Under the pieces are notes generated by a model. The model searched no databases, was not told the DNA's origin, and was given only the letters and a program-made list of their open reading frames with translations. A DNA stretch of 64,000 nucleotides, taken from Campylobacterales bacterium (GTDB lineage Bacteria; Campylobacterota; Campylobacteria; Campylobacterales; Sulfurimonadaceae). The stretch spans positions 1-64,000 of the forward strand of contig JAPLGO010000012.1 of NCBI GenBank assembly GCA_026390115.1. Reading direction: 5' to 3'. The translations under genes and the position numbers were made by a program. This document shows, piece after piece, positions 25,597-36,083 of this stretch. Positions within the stretch are counted from its first letter, which is position 1; each line of letters opens with the position of its first letter.

Positions 25597-26681
25597 TGTA
25601 TCAACTTTTAGCATTGATTAAAAAAGAGTTTTTGGCTATCTGGAGCGATAAAAAATCAAGAACTATTATCATCATTCCTCCGCTTCTTCAGCTTATACTC
25701 TTCTCTTTTGCCGTCACGCTTGAGGTTAAAAATATCAGCATCGGAGTGCTTGACCGTGACAATACGCCGCAGAGTCAGGAGATAATCAGAACGCTTGCCC
25801 TGAGCAATACTTTTACAACTGTTTACATGTTAAAAAGCGAGACGGAGCTTACTTCGTACATAGATTCGCAAAAAGTATTGGCGACTCTCTACATTCCGCA
25901 AAACTTTGCACAAAAAGTGAGTGCAGGGCAGAAGACATCCCTTCAAATCATAGCTGACGGAAGAAAATCAAATACGGCTCAAATAGCAGAGTCTTACATG
26001 CAGATGGCAATAACGAAAACATTTCCTAACTCTAAGAGCATGGATACCTTTGTTAGCAGAAACTGGTATAACCCAAACTTGGATAACTTTTGGTGGATAC
26101 TTCCAAATCTGATGGGAACTTTATCTATGACCATTGCAATACTTCTTACTTCTCTCTCCGTTGCAAGAGAGCGGGAACTTGGCACGTTTGAACAGATATT
26201 GGTCTCGCCTCTTTCACCGACTGTTCTGATTGTTGGTAAAACAATTCCACCTCTGATTATAAGCACAATAGAAGCGAGTCTTATCTTCTTTGCCACTACT
26301 ACATTTTTTGGTGTCCCTTTTGTAGGCTCTATCTTTATCTTGTATCTTGGGTTACTCTCTTTCTTATTTTCTATTGTTGGAATGGGACTCTTTATCTCAT
26401 CTATCTCATCCACGCAGCAACAGGGAATTCTAGGTGCTTTTGTTCTTCTTGTTCCCTATATTTTGATGTCAGGCTTTGCAACGCCTGTTGAGAATATGCC
26501 TTCATGGCTTATTCCCGTGACGGATTTTGTCTCTCTAAAATATTTTTTGGTGCTTTTAAAGGGTGTATTTTTGAAAGATATCTCTTTTGGTATTGCACTG
26601 GGACTTATCATCCCGATGCTTCTGCTTGGCTTTTTCTCTTTACTTGTCGCCTCTTGGATGTTCAGAAGAAAAATAGCTTAA
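25596..26681 (+). CDS. ybhR: ABC-2 type permease (YbhR-like)
   Basis: Second permease, 361 residues, same layout as the first: LLALIKKEFLAIWSDKKSRT, periplasmic loop with QIIADGRKSNTAQIAESYMQ, and ARERELGTFEQILVSPLSP before the last helices. Start is the ATG overlapping the previous stop (TGATG at 25594-25598); the open frame extends further upstream only because that gene is read in another frame there. The two permeases with YbhF form the membrane complex. Confidence 0.92.
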   Translation: MYQLLALIKKEFLAIWSDKKSRTIIIIPPLLQLILFSFAVTLEVKNISIGVLDRDNTPQSQEIIRTLALSNTFTTVYMLKSETELTSYIDSQKVLATLYIPQNFAQKVSAGQKTSLQIIADGRKSNTAQIAESYMQMAITKTFPNSKSMDTFVSRNWYNPNLDNFWWILPNLMGTLSMTIAILLTSLSVARERELGTFEQILVSPLSPTVLIVGKTIPPLIISTIEASLIFFATTTFFGVPFVGSIFILYLGLLSFLFSIVGMGLFISSISSTQQQGILGAFVLLVPYILMSGFATPVENMPSWLIPVTDFVSLKYFLVLLKGVFLKDISFGIALGLIIPMLLLGFFSLLVASWMFRRKIA

Positions 26682-26683
26682 AA

Positions 26684-29344
26684 CTATCTGCTTCTTACCC
26701 ATTTATATATCTCGGTGATTATAAAGAGAGGCAGTGCAACCAAAAGTATAATTCCCCAATCTTCCCATGCAAGAGCAGTTGTGTGAAGAGCCTCTTGTAA
26801 AAATGGAACATAGACGGCACACATTTGTAAAGTGATTGTAGAGGTAACCGCCATAAGAAGCCATTTATTAGAGAAAAATCCTACAATACTTATTGGTTCA
26901 TGCAGAGAACGGAAATTAAATACATTGATCTGTTCTAGTATAATAATGCCGGTAAATGCCACTGTTTGGGCAACTAAAAGAGCATTCTGCGACTCTTTTG
27001 CAAGGTAGTAGTGAAAGAGCCAAAGCGTTGCCACACCGATGTAACTTCCCAACAAAGCTATCATGATAACAGCATGGCGATTTAAAATCGGCTCATGAAC
27101 CTCTCTTGGAGGTCGTTTCATAACTCCTTTTTCAGCAGGTTCTATGCCAAGTGCAATAGCGGTCACTCCGTCTGTCACAAGGTTCATCCAAAGAATTTGT
27201 ACCGGAATTAAAATGAGCGGCCCATCAAGTAAAATATTGAAGAATATAGCAAAAACTTCTCCGCTGTTGGATGCCAAAAGATACAATACAAATTTTTTGA
27301 TATTGTCATACTCTCTCCTTCCTTCTCTTACGGCATTGATTATTGATGCAAAATTGTCATCGGCTAAGACCATGTCCGAAGCGCTTTTAGCGACATCCGT
27401 TCCTTTTCTACCCATAGCAATACCAATATGAGCCTCTTTGAGAGCCGGAGCATCATTCACCCCATCACCGGTCATAGCAACTATCTCATCTATACTCTTG
27501 AGTACTTTTATGATTCTGAGCTTATCCTCCGGTTTGGCTCTTGCAAAAATGACGCTTCCCTCAAGAGCTTTTTTCAGGGCTTCATCATCCATGGCAGAGA
27601 GTTCATCGGATGATACTGCAGAATGTGTTTGTAAACCGATAGATTTGCCAATTGCAAGCGCAGTATCTGGGTTGTCACCTGTAATCATGATGATTTTGAT
27701 ACCAGCATTTTTAGCCATTATTATGGCTTGGGGCACCTCTTCATGCGGCGGGTCGATTATGCCTACGATACCCAGTAAAATGAGCTCATTTTCAACACTT
27801 TCTTCGGATAAATTTATATCCTCAGGGAGTTTTCTAAAAGCGATAGCCAGAGTTCTCAGCCCGTTACCTGCCATATTCTCATAAGCCTTCTGCACCTCTT
27901 TTCTTGACACTTCATCTAACGGAATAATTGAGTTATCTCTGAAAATTTGTGAAGACCTCTCCAAAATAACTTCAGGAGCACCTTTGACATAGGCTGTTAA
28001 AACACCATTTTCACGAATAATTATGCTCATTCGTTTGCGAGAAGAGTTAAAAGAGAACTCATTGATAATGCTATCTTCGTCTGCATTGCTAAGCCACGCT
28101 TTGTACGCGGCAACGATTAATGCCGCTTCAGTCGGCTCTCCGATAATTTCCCAATCCGAATCACTCTTTTGCAGTTTTGCATGGTTGCACATCATTGCAC
28201 TTTTTAAAAGTAAAAGAAGGTTTTTGCTTTTTTTGTAATCAAACTTTTCTCCGGCAACTTCAAAGTGTCCTGCGGGGTCGTAGCCGTTTCCAGTAACTTC
28301 TATCTCTGTTCCCAAAAGCCAAATCTTTTTTACAGTCATCTGATTCTGCGTGAGTGTTCCGGTTTTATCTGTGCAGATTGTGGTTGCGGCTCCGAGCGTT
28401 TCAGCAGCCTGAAGACGCCTAAGAAGTGCCTTCTCTTTTGCCATCGCTTTGATGCCCAGTGCAAGTGTGATAGTTACAACAGCAGGAAGCCCCTCGGGTA
28501 CGACAGCAACAGCCAAAGCAACTCCGGTTAGAAACATCTCAAGAAGCCCCTTTCCTAAAAGCAATCCGACGATTGCAACAAATATGGAGATTGCAACAGA
28601 GTAGATTCCCAGTTTCTTACCTAAAACCGCCAGCTTTTTTTGCAAAGGAGTCGGTTCTGCTTCGACGTTCTGTGTCATAAATGCTATTTTTCCAAATTGA
28701 GTGTTCATTCCGGTTGCAACAACCATGGCTTTTGCACGCCCGTTTACTATGGATGTTCCCATCCAAGCCATGTTTGACTCTTTTTTGTTTGACTGATTTA
28801 GCAGGCTGTTTTTAGAGACAGAGTCGGATTCACCGGTGAGAGCAGACTCATCGGCTTTAAGATTAAAACACTCTATAAGTCTTAAATCAGCAGGAACTCT
28901 GTCTCCGACATTGAGCAGTACAAGATCTCCTTTTACAAGCAGTTTTGCATCGATAATCTTCTCATAGGAGTCACGGATTACCAAACATGTCGGATGCAAC
29001 ATCTCTTTAAGTGCCTCAATTGCATTTTCTGCTTTGAACTCCTGAAAAAACCCAAGAAGTCCATTAAGCAGAATAATAATTAAGATAGTTACAGTATCTC
29101 CGACCTCACCAACTGCGAGTGAAATTACTGCTGCGATAAAGAGTATGATGATGAGAACATCTGTAAATTGTCGCAAAAACACCATGTACCAAGGTGTTTT
29201 ATTGATACCTACAAGCTCATTCTTTCCATATATCTCAACTCTTTTTTGGGCTTCCTCTTCACTCAAACCAACTTTTCTGTCACTTTTCAAAGTTTTTAAG
29301 AGTTTAGATTCGTCATAACTCTGCCATTGAATGTTATTTAGCAT
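26684..29344 (-). CDS. P-type cation-transporting ATPase (Ca2+ ATPase-like, P2 type)
   Basis: Ion pump of 886 residues. Key motifs are ALTGES (actuator), ICTDKTGTLTQNQM (phosphorylated Asp), KGAPEVILER (nucleotide site) and AMTGDGVNDAPALKEAHIGI (hinge). The membrane helix M4 motif VPEGLPAVVTITLALG fits PMR1/SERCA-like Ca2+ or Mn2+ pumps; no heavy-metal-binding CPx motif is seen. The cation is inferred. It follows the DUF308 gene by 12 bases and converges with the ABC exporter. Confidence 0.92.
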   Translation of the reverse strand: MLNNIQWQSYDESKLLKTLKSDRKVGLSEEEAQKRVEIYGKNELVGINKTPWYMVFLRQFTDVLIIILFIAAVISLAVGEVGDTVTILIIILLNGLLGFFQEFKAENAIEALKEMLHPTCLVIRDSYEKIIDAKLLVKGDLVLLNVGDRVPADLRLIECFNLKADESALTGESDSVSKNSLLNQSNKKESNMAWMGTSIVNGRAKAMVVATGMNTQFGKIAFMTQNVEAEPTPLQKKLAVLGKKLGIYSVAISIFVAIVGLLLGKGLLEMFLTGVALAVAVVPEGLPAVVTITLALGIKAMAKEKALLRRLQAAETLGAATTICTDKTGTLTQNQMTVKKIWLLGTEIEVTGNGYDPAGHFEVAGEKFDYKKSKNLLLLLKSAMMCNHAKLQKSDSDWEIIGEPTEAALIVAAYKAWLSNADEDSIINEFSFNSSRKRMSIIIRENGVLTAYVKGAPEVILERSSQIFRDNSIIPLDEVSRKEVQKAYENMAGNGLRTLAIAFRKLPEDINLSEESVENELILLGIVGIIDPPHEEVPQAIIMAKNAGIKIIMITGDNPDTALAIGKSIGLQTHSAVSSDELSAMDDEALKKALEGSVIFARAKPEDKLRIIKVLKSIDEIVAMTGDGVNDAPALKEAHIGIAMGRKGTDVAKSASDMVLADDNFASIINAVREGRREYDNIKKFVLYLLASNSGEVFAIFFNILLDGPLILIPVQILWMNLVTDGVTAIALGIEPAEKGVMKRPPREVHEPILNRHAVIMIALLGSYIGVATLWLFHYYLAKESQNALLVAQTVAFTGIIILEQINVFNFRSLHEPISIVGFFSNKWLLMAVTSTITLQMCAVYVPFLQEALHTTALAWEDWGIILLVALPLFIITEIYKWVRSR

Positions 29345-29356
29345 GGTGACTTCAGA

Positions 29357-29902
29357 TTATCGCATCATTTTTGTAAAGATTGAGCTGCCGATTAAAAGTG
29401 CGATTCCGTCAAAAAAGAGGCTGAAGCCTACGAGTAGTCCTACAAGATAGCTAGAGGTAAAGGGCCAGCCAAATATAAAGATAGCCCCCATTATAAAGGA
29501 AAAAATTGCATTTATTATCCATATTATCCAGAGCTTGTCTGGACGTATAAAAAGTGCAAGCCAAACGCTGGTAAATCCGTCAATAAAAAAGTAGATTGAG
29601 AGTAAAAGACCGACAGTCGCCGCCCCTCCCGCTGGATAGTAGAGCAAAAAGAGAGAGATTATAATCAGAATAAAACTCTTAATCCAACCCATAACATCAC
29701 CTTTATTGCTGTAATAGGTAAAGGAGCCTGCTATGAGACCTGCAAGCAGCATCAGCCATGCTACGAAAGTGACGGTTGCGAGCGTCATAAAAACAGGGTA
29801 AAAAATCCCGACTAATCCTAAAGCAACAAATATCAAACCCGTAATCCTTGCATAATTACCGAATTTTTCAAATAAATTATTTTCGCTCGGATATTTCCAC
29901 AT
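29357..29902 (-). CDS. DUF308/HdeD-like membrane protein
   Basis: Protein of 181 residues with about six membrane helices, repeated in pairs (LIFVALGLVGIFYPVFMTLA, LFLLYYPAGGAATVGLLLSI, LVGLLVGFSLFFDGIALLI). The layout matches the HdeD/DUF308 family linked to acid or envelope stress. It is the first gene of a two-gene group with the P-type ATPase. Confidence 0.85.
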   Translation of the reverse strand: MWKYPSENNLFEKFGNYARITGLIFVALGLVGIFYPVFMTLATVTFVAWLMLLAGLIAGSFTYYSNKGDVMGWIKSFILIIISLFLLYYPAGGAATVGLLLSIYFFIDGFTSVWLALFIRPDKLWIIWIINAIFSFIMGAIFIFGWPFTSSYLVGLLVGFSLFFDGIALLIGSSIFTKMMR

Positions 29903-30094
29903 ATATTCCCCTTTCTTTCTTGAATAGGTTATTGTACAACTTTTTTAATATTTTGTTTATATTTATTCTTTTATGTCAAATAAACATATGGATTGAAGAG
30001 TCCATAACAAGGGGTAAACACTCTGTAAAATATCGCAGCAAATAGAACTGATTTAAGCAAGAGTTAATCGTAGAAAATATACAATCATTTTAAT

Positions 30095-30111
30095 TGACTG
30101 ATGGTCGGTCA
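30095..30111. promoter_or_regulatory. TetR/AcrR operator of the RND operon
   Basis: TGACTGA-TGG-TCGGTCA is an imperfect palindrome (6 of 7 paired bases) 20 bases before the TetR start. TGAC...GTCA half-sites are typical of AcrR-like regulators, so this should be the autoregulatory site controlling the whole efflux operon. Confidence 0.6.
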
Positions 30112-30131
30112 TTTTTAAATAGGTAGGTTGA

Positions 30132-30728
30132 ATGGCAATAATTGTTGATAAAGTACAAAAGAGAAAAGATATAGCACTCTCATGCAAGGAGTTGTTTATA
30201 AAAAATGGAATAAAAGATTTGACTATTTCCGAGGTCGCAAAAGAGGCTGGTGTAGGGAAGGGTACAATATATGAGTATTTTAAAAACAAAGAGGAGATAG
30301 TTTTTGAGATAGTCAATATTTTGCTTCAAGAGCATAACATACAAAAAAAACTAAGAATTGATTCTAAAGAGAAGACAAAAGAGAAAATTATAGAGTTTTT
30401 CGGTGTGTTTTATAGAGTGGAAGATGTTGAGCTTCGAGAGCTTTATAAGGAGTTTATCTCTATCAATCTTGCAAATCCGCAAAATGAGATGATAAAGTTT
30501 CAAAGTGCATGCTCTGCTACATATTTTAAGTGGTTTGAAGAGATAATTCAAACTGGAATTGACAAAGGGGAGCTTATTTTGGCTTCAAAAAATTTGGCGA
30601 GAGGGCTATTTGTTATGGGTGAAGGTTTGTTTGTATCAAGCTGCACGACAACTACGATAGATAATTTAAAAAAAGAGTTAGATACTTTTTATAATACTTT
30701 ATTTGAACTTATGGAGGTAAAAAAATGA
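30132..30728 (+). CDS. TetR/AcrR-family repressor
   Basis: Regulator of 198 residues. The N-terminal HTH is clear: LFIKNGIKDLTISEVAKEAG, VGKGTIYEYFKNKEEI. The C-terminal helices form the ligand pocket, with two Cys (residues ~131 and 180). It is the first gene of an efflux operon and overlaps the next gene by 4 bases (ATGA), so the repressor is coupled to the pump it likely controls. Confidence 0.92.
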   Translation: MAIIVDKVQKRKDIALSCKELFIKNGIKDLTISEVAKEAGVGKGTIYEYFKNKEEIVFEIVNILLQEHNIQKKLRIDSKEKTKEKIIEFFGVFYRVEDVELRELYKEFISINLANPQNEMIKFQSACSATYFKWFEEIIQTGIDKGELILASKNLARGLFVMGEGLFVSSCTTTTIDNLKKELDTFYNTLFELMEVKK

Positions 30729-31951
30729 GAAGATTGCTCTTTTTGTTAGCACCTGTTTTGATGTTTGGGGATGATTTAAAATCACTCTTAGAATTTGCAA
30801 AAAAAAATAATGACCTTTTGGTTTCAAGCAAGCTCACGCAAGATGCGAAGGCACAAGATGTTGAGTCAAAAAAGAGCGCCTATTTTCCGACCATTGATGT
30901 TGGAGTATTCTATAAAACTATGGATGAGAGAAATCTCATGCAGGCCGGTGATGTTTACAGCGGATACGCAAAAACCGGTTTGGATATTTACGATGGCGGC
31001 AGAAAATCATCCCAACTTGATCAAGCAAAAAATGAGCACAAAGCGAGTGAACATGACACCATCGAGATGAAAAAAGCTTTAAGCTTAGATATAACGAAAG
31101 ATTTTTATTCCATTAAAAATTTTGAAGCCTCTTTGGTCGCAAAACAGGATGCAAACAAATCTTTGCAGGAACAGCTCACTCGAATAAAAAAATATGTTGA
31201 AGCCAAGCTTGCAACAAAAGATGATATAGACAGACTTCAGGCAGCGTACGACACAAATATGTATGATATTGAAGCTTTAAGATTTCAGATACTCTCAACT
31301 CATAAACTCTTAGAGTTAAAGGTTGGAAAAAGTATTGATTCTCTAGATGCTTCAAATTTTAACGATACGCTTCTGCAAAACATGGAAAATAGTGATGCTA
31401 TTGCCTCTATGATGGCAAAAGAGAGTTCACTTATTAATAGTGCAGAGTCTATAAACAGTGCCTATTATCCTCAAATAAGAGTAGAAGAGAGTTATAATAT
31501 TTATGGCTACGATAGAGCAGATGCAGCTCATTTGGCAGGGGTTGATAAGCAAAATATTTTTATGGTAAGTGCAAATATGAGAATTTTCGATTATGGAACT
31601 CTAAACGATGCAAAACAGGCAGTTTTAATAAACTCCTATGCTCTCAAATCACAAGTGGCATATAAAACAAAAGAGCAAAAAATGCAGTACGATTTGGCTC
31701 TCTTTAGAATAGAAACAAGCGAAATAAAAATAAAAAGTGCAAAAAGTGCTTTAGTTGCGGCTACGAGTGCATTTACTACAATAAATGAAAAATATAATGT
31801 CGGCATTGTCGATTATGTAGTTTATCTGAATGCCCTGAGTGCAAAAACAAGTGCAAAAGCTTTGTATGAAACGTCGTTAAACGAGCTTGAAGTTGCCTAT
31901 GCATCTTATTATTACTACAGTGGAAAAAATTTAGAGGAGTTTATAAAATGA
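30725..31951 (+). CDS. TolC-family outer-membrane efflux protein
   Basis: Outer-membrane channel of 408 residues with a short signal (RRLLFLLAPVLMFG) and two OEP halves: VESKKSAYFPTIDVGVFYKT and SINSAYYPQIRVEESYNI begin the beta-strands, and long helices follow. It forms the exit duct for the RND pump. It is flanked by 4-base overlaps on both sides, so the operon is tightly coupled. Confidence 0.92.
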   Translation: MRRLLFLLAPVLMFGDDLKSLLEFAKKNNDLLVSSKLTQDAKAQDVESKKSAYFPTIDVGVFYKTMDERNLMQAGDVYSGYAKTGLDIYDGGRKSSQLDQAKNEHKASEHDTIEMKKALSLDITKDFYSIKNFEASLVAKQDANKSLQEQLTRIKKYVEAKLATKDDIDRLQAAYDTNMYDIEALRFQILSTHKLLELKVGKSIDSLDASNFNDTLLQNMENSDAIASMMAKESSLINSAESINSAYYPQIRVEESYNIYGYDRADAAHLAGVDKQNIFMVSANMRIFDYGTLNDAKQAVLINSYALKSQVAYKTKEQKMQYDLALFRIETSEIKIKSAKSALVAATSAFTTINEKYNVGIVDYVVYLNALSAKTSAKALYETSLNELEVAYASYYYYSGKNLEEFIK

Positions 31952-32700
31952 TAAAAATAGTACTTGGTTTAATGAGTTTGGTTTTAGTGATGAGTGCGGA
32001 CGATATCTATGCTAGCTTTAATTGTGCCGCACAAAAGAGTGCAAATCTTGCTTTTGATGCGAGCGGGGTGGTAAAGAGTGTTTTTGTGGATGCTTCAAGC
32101 ATTGTCAAAAAAGGAGACAAACTTGCAGAACTTTATAGTGATGATATTAAAGCTTCTCTAGAGATTGCAAAAGTTGCTGTACAGAGTGCAGAGGTTACGC
32201 TGAAATATGCACAAAAAGATTATGACAGACAAGTTGTTATAAAACATCTCATTGATGAGGCACAATTTGATAAATATGCCATGAATTATGAGAGTGCAAA
32301 AGTGGCACTTATCTCAGCAAAGGCAAATCTTGCTTATAGACAAGCTTTATATGATAAAACAGTTCTTTATGCACCATTTGATGGAGTAATTTTTGAAAAA
32401 GCTGTTGAAGTAGGCGATGTTGTAAACGGAATGGTTTTAAGAACAATCTTTAAAGTTCAGAGCCAGAGTGAGAGAAAACTTGTTTTAGAGTTTGACCAGA
32501 AGTATTGGAAAAATGTTGCGATTGGGCAAACATTCAAATATACTATTGATGGAGACAAACAGAGTTATGAGGGGAAAATAACAAACATATATCCACATGC
32601 TAATGATGCAAACAGAAAACTGATTGCTGAAGTAAAAGCAAAAGATTTTATAGTAGGACTTGTGGGGAACGGCTATATAAATACAGCTGCAAAAGAGTAA
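31948..32700 (+). CDS. RND efflux periplasmic adaptor
   Basis: Short adaptor of 250 residues with a signal peptide (KIVLGLMSLVLVMSA). It has lipoyl halves (DASGVVKSVFVDASSIVKKG and LYAPFDGVIFEKAVEVG) around a hairpin, then a beta-barrel (YTIDGDKQSYEGKITNIYP). It is shorter than the usual 350-400 residues and seems to lack most of the membrane-proximal domain. Confidence 0.88.
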   Translation: MIKIVLGLMSLVLVMSADDIYASFNCAAQKSANLAFDASGVVKSVFVDASSIVKKGDKLAELYSDDIKASLEIAKVAVQSAEVTLKYAQKDYDRQVVIKHLIDEAQFDKYAMNYESAKVALISAKANLAYRQALYDKTVLYAPFDGVIFEKAVEVGDVVNGMVLRTIFKVQSQSERKLVLEFDQKYWKNVAIGQTFKYTIDGDKQSYEGKITNIYPHANDANRKLIAEVKAKDFIVGLVGNGYINTAAKE

Positions 32701-32704
32701 AAGT

Positions 32705-35700
32705 ATGTATAAATTAGCAATAAAAAGACCGATTACAACGCTGATGTACGTGTTGACGATGATCATATTCGGATACATGAGTTTTAAATCTATGCCATCA
32801 GCGCTCTTTCCAAATATAGATTTTCCGATAGTTACAATAAAAACAACCTATCCGGGTGCCGAGGCAGGCACTATGGAATCTCAGGTAACAGATAAAATTG
32901 AAGAGGCAATATCTCAAATTGGAGGAGTCGATAGTATCACTTCAACAAGTGCGGACAATGTAAGTATTATTATCGTGAAATTCTTTTTAGAAAGAAAGAT
33001 GGACGAGTGTGCCAACGATGTAAGAGATAAAGTTTCAGCAGTCGTCCTTCCAAAAAATGCAGATGCACCTCTTGTCAGTAAGCTCGACATAGGTGGAGCT
33101 TCTGTTATAAATGTTTTTTTAACAGCCAAAAATGACAGCATCAAAAATCTTATGCTTTTTGCAGATGAAAAAGTAAAACCAAAGATTCAAAAAATCAACG
33201 GAGTAGGTGCAATTAACATTATTGGCTATAAAGATAGGGAGATAAAAATATTTCCGCGTGCCGAGGATCTGAATAAATACGGCATCACAATCGCAGAATT
33301 AAACTCTATTGTAGCAAAAGAGAATGTAAAAATTGGTGGCGGTAAACTCATCACTTCCACGAAGGAATTTACTCTCAAAACAAAAGCGGATGCTTTGAGT
33401 GTGAGTGAACTTGAAGAGATTGAGATAAAAAGTAATGTAAAATTAAAAGACTTAGCAACCGTAAAAGATGGGCTGAGTGACTCAAAAAGCTATGCTTCAT
33501 TTAACGGTGTTGAGGGAGTTATGCTTGAGGTTCAAAAAATTTCCGGTACAAATACACTTGAAATAGTGGACATGGTAAAAAAAGTTGTTCCTGAGCTTAA
33601 AGGAATGGCGGGAGACAAATATGATGTTCAAATACTGAGCGACACATCCCCTTTTATTTTAGAATCACTCAAAAGTGTTGAATTTGACCTTGTGTATGGA
33701 GCGATTCTGGCGGCTCTCATCGTCTTTGTTTTTTTGAGAAACTTCACAATCACAATGGTTTCGGCTCTTTCGATTCCGGCTTCTATCATGGGTACATTTG
33801 CTCTTATGGATTACATGGGATTTGAGCTAAATAAGATGACGCTTATCGGTCTTACTCTGGCTATCGGGATTATCATTGATGATGCCATCGTCGTTATAGA
33901 GAACATCTACAAAAAGATGGAAGCTGGAATGACTAAATACGATGCAGCATATGAGGGAACAAAAGAGATGGCTTTTACTATTTTGGCAATCTCCGCCATG
34001 CTTTTAGCTGTTTTTATTCCTGTATCGTTTATGAGCGGAATCGTTGGAAAGTTCTTTGAGAGTTTTGCCATGACGGTTGGTTTTGCAATCATTATCTCCT
34101 ACTCCATTGCTTTAAGTTTTATCCCGAGTTTGAGTGCAAGAACACTTCATAAGGGTGAGAGCAGATTTTATAATATGACAGAGCCGATATTTAAGGCGAT
34201 TGAGAGAACTTACGAGAGAACTTTAAAAGCTGTTTTGCGATTTAAAGTGATTACTTTGATTCTGGTATTTATTGTCTTTTTTGCTTCACTGAGCCTTTTT
34301 CCAAAAATCGGTATGGATTTTATACCAAAAGAGGACAAAGGAGAATTTGAAATAGCTCTTAAAGCAAATGCAGGTATATCGCTTGAAGAGATGGTGAGGA
34401 AATCAAAACTAGTAGAGGAAATGGTAAAGAAAAATCCTGCTGTAGAATATACAACTTTGAGTGTGGGGAACAACTCTTCACAGGAAAAACATAAAGCGAC
34501 CATCTATGTAAAACTTGTAGAGAAGACAAAAAGAGCCCTCAATCAGGAGCATATAATTCAAGAGTTTCGAGGAGAACTTACACCCTTTAAAAAAGATATG
34601 TTCATAACCGCTGCAGCTATTCCAAACATTAAGGGTGCTGGGGTTTCTGTGCCCTATCAGATAGTTCTAAAATCAGATTCGTTTGAAGATTTGATGACTG
34701 CAAAGAAAAATTTGACGGAGTATTTAGCAAAGAAAAAAGGGTTTGTGGATATTGACACAAATCTTGATGATTTAAAACCTCAGATTGATATAAAAATATT
34801 AAGAGATAATGCTTCTAGATTAGGCATCTCAGCGTCACAAATTGCTGAGGCAATATCTGTTGCATTCTCAAGCGACATGGAGATTTCTTACTTTGAAGAG
34901 AATGGGAAACAGTACGACATTACTCTGAGATTCAGTGATGAAAACAGAATGAGTCTGGAGGATATTAAAAAACTTCAGCTAAGAACAAACAGTGGAGATT
35001 TAGTTTATCTCGATGGGCTTGTTGAATTTAGTAAAAGTACGACACTTGGGGCTATAAACCACTTTGACAGACAGAGACAGGTTATAGTTTACTCAGACCT
35101 TTTCGGACTCGATTTGGGTGGAGCGGTGGCATATACAAAAGCAGAAATCGACAATCTTATGCCAAAAGGCGTTATCTACAGATTTACAGGTTTTGCCGAA
35201 GAGATGGTAAAAACAGGACAAGCTTTTGGTACGGCGCTTGGGCTCTCTGTAATTTTGATGTTTATAATTTTGGCAATTTTGTATGAGTCTTTGATTCAGC
35301 CGATTATCATCATGGTTGCACTTCCTTTGAGTATCATCGGGGTTATGCTGGCTCTGTATCTCAGTGGATTGCAGTTTAGCCTATTTGTCATGATTGGATT
35401 TATGCTTCTTATGGGAATGGTAGGCAAAAATGCCGTCTTGCTTGTGGACTTTGCAAACAATGCCGTAGCAAAGGGAAAGAGTGCAGATGAAGCACTTATA
35501 GAAGCGGGAGAGAAGAGACTTCGCCCGATTCTTATGACAACAATTGCCATGGTTTTTGCAATGTTGCCATTAGCGTTAGGCACAGGTTTGGGAAGTGAAA
35601 CAAAAGCACCGATGGCAATTTCAATCATCGGCGGACTTTTAAGCTCCATGCTTCTTACTCTGCTCGTTGTTCCGGTAATTTACAGATTGATAAGCCCACT

Positions 35701-35746
35701 CGACAGATGGCTGAGAAAGTTTTATGAGACGGATAAAATTCAATAA
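32705..35746 (+). CDS. RND efflux transporter, HAE1/AcrB family
   Basis: Inner-membrane proton antiporter of 1013 residues, full length. Features are the N-terminal KRPITTLMYVLTMIIFGYMS, porter domain PNIDFPIVTIKTTYPGA, helix 4 with the proton-relay Asp pair (LAIGIIIDDAIVVIENIY), the repeat half GFMLLMGMVGKNAVLLVDF, and the end motif RLRPILMTTIAMVFAMLPLA. It should pump drugs, bile-like compounds or lipids through the TolC-like channel encoded upstream. Confidence 0.95.
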   Translation: MYKLAIKRPITTLMYVLTMIIFGYMSFKSMPSALFPNIDFPIVTIKTTYPGAEAGTMESQVTDKIEEAISQIGGVDSITSTSADNVSIIIVKFFLERKMDECANDVRDKVSAVVLPKNADAPLVSKLDIGGASVINVFLTAKNDSIKNLMLFADEKVKPKIQKINGVGAINIIGYKDREIKIFPRAEDLNKYGITIAELNSIVAKENVKIGGGKLITSTKEFTLKTKADALSVSELEEIEIKSNVKLKDLATVKDGLSDSKSYASFNGVEGVMLEVQKISGTNTLEIVDMVKKVVPELKGMAGDKYDVQILSDTSPFILESLKSVEFDLVYGAILAALIVFVFLRNFTITMVSALSIPASIMGTFALMDYMGFELNKMTLIGLTLAIGIIIDDAIVVIENIYKKMEAGMTKYDAAYEGTKEMAFTILAISAMLLAVFIPVSFMSGIVGKFFESFAMTVGFAIIISYSIALSFIPSLSARTLHKGESRFYNMTEPIFKAIERTYERTLKAVLRFKVITLILVFIVFFASLSLFPKIGMDFIPKEDKGEFEIALKANAGISLEEMVRKSKLVEEMVKKNPAVEYTTLSVGNNSSQEKHKATIYVKLVEKTKRALNQEHIIQEFRGELTPFKKDMFITAAAIPNIKGAGVSVPYQIVLKSDSFEDLMTAKKNLTEYLAKKKGFVDIDTNLDDLKPQIDIKILRDNASRLGISASQIAEAISVAFSSDMEISYFEENGKQYDITLRFSDENRMSLEDIKKLQLRTNSGDLVYLDGLVEFSKSTTLGAINHFDRQRQVIVYSDLFGLDLGGAVAYTKAEIDNLMPKGVIYRFTGFAEEMVKTGQAFGTALGLSVILMFIILAILYESLIQPIIIMVALPLSIIGVMLALYLSGLQFSLFVMIGFMLLMGMVGKNAVLLVDFANNAVAKGKSADEALIEAGEKRLRPILMTTIAMVFAMLPLALGTGLGSETKAPMAISIIGGLLSSMLLTLLVVPVIYRLISPLDRWLRKFYETDKIQ

Positions 35747-35756
35747 ATAGAGCCTA

Positions 35757-35794
35757 TTTGCTTGTTCCACCTCTCCCGAGGTGGAACAAGCAAA
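35757..35794 (+). terminator. Perfect 17-bp hairpin after the RND operon
   Basis: TTTGCTTGTTCCACCTC (35757-35773) pairs with 35778-35794 around the loop TCCC, 11 bases after the pump stop codon. No T run follows on the + strand, so it may be a factor-independent terminator variant, an RNA stabiliser or a palindromic element. Confidence 0.5.
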
Positions 35795-36077
35795 AATATT
35801 CTTCTGAAAAAAAGGAAACAGACAAAGGAATTTTTTTTACTTCTTCTTCGTTCAACCCCTGCAGGGGAGGGATGCATACTTGCTCCTTAAGTCAAACTCA
35901 ACTACTTTATGAAGAGATAAAAACACTTATACCCACGGCTTAAAATGAAGTGGTACGGGAGGTTGATTATGTAAGAGTTTTTCAATTGAGAACGCACTGC
36001 ATTCACAATTCAAATAGTATGATTGACATTAAAAGATTATAGTGATTTAGGTTTGTTGTAGTTTTCACTCTCTATGC

Positions 36078-36083
36078 TATACT
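36078..36083 (+). promoter_or_regulatory. Extended -10 box before the MFS-hyp genes
   Basis: TATACT preceded by TGC lies 36 bases before the MFS start; TTGTAG, 16-17 bases upstream, could be a weak -35. Confidence 0.45.

Noticed and set aside
35758-35943. 61-codon frame after the RND operon
   Set aside because: It begins inside a hairpin, has no ribosome site and no family resemblance.
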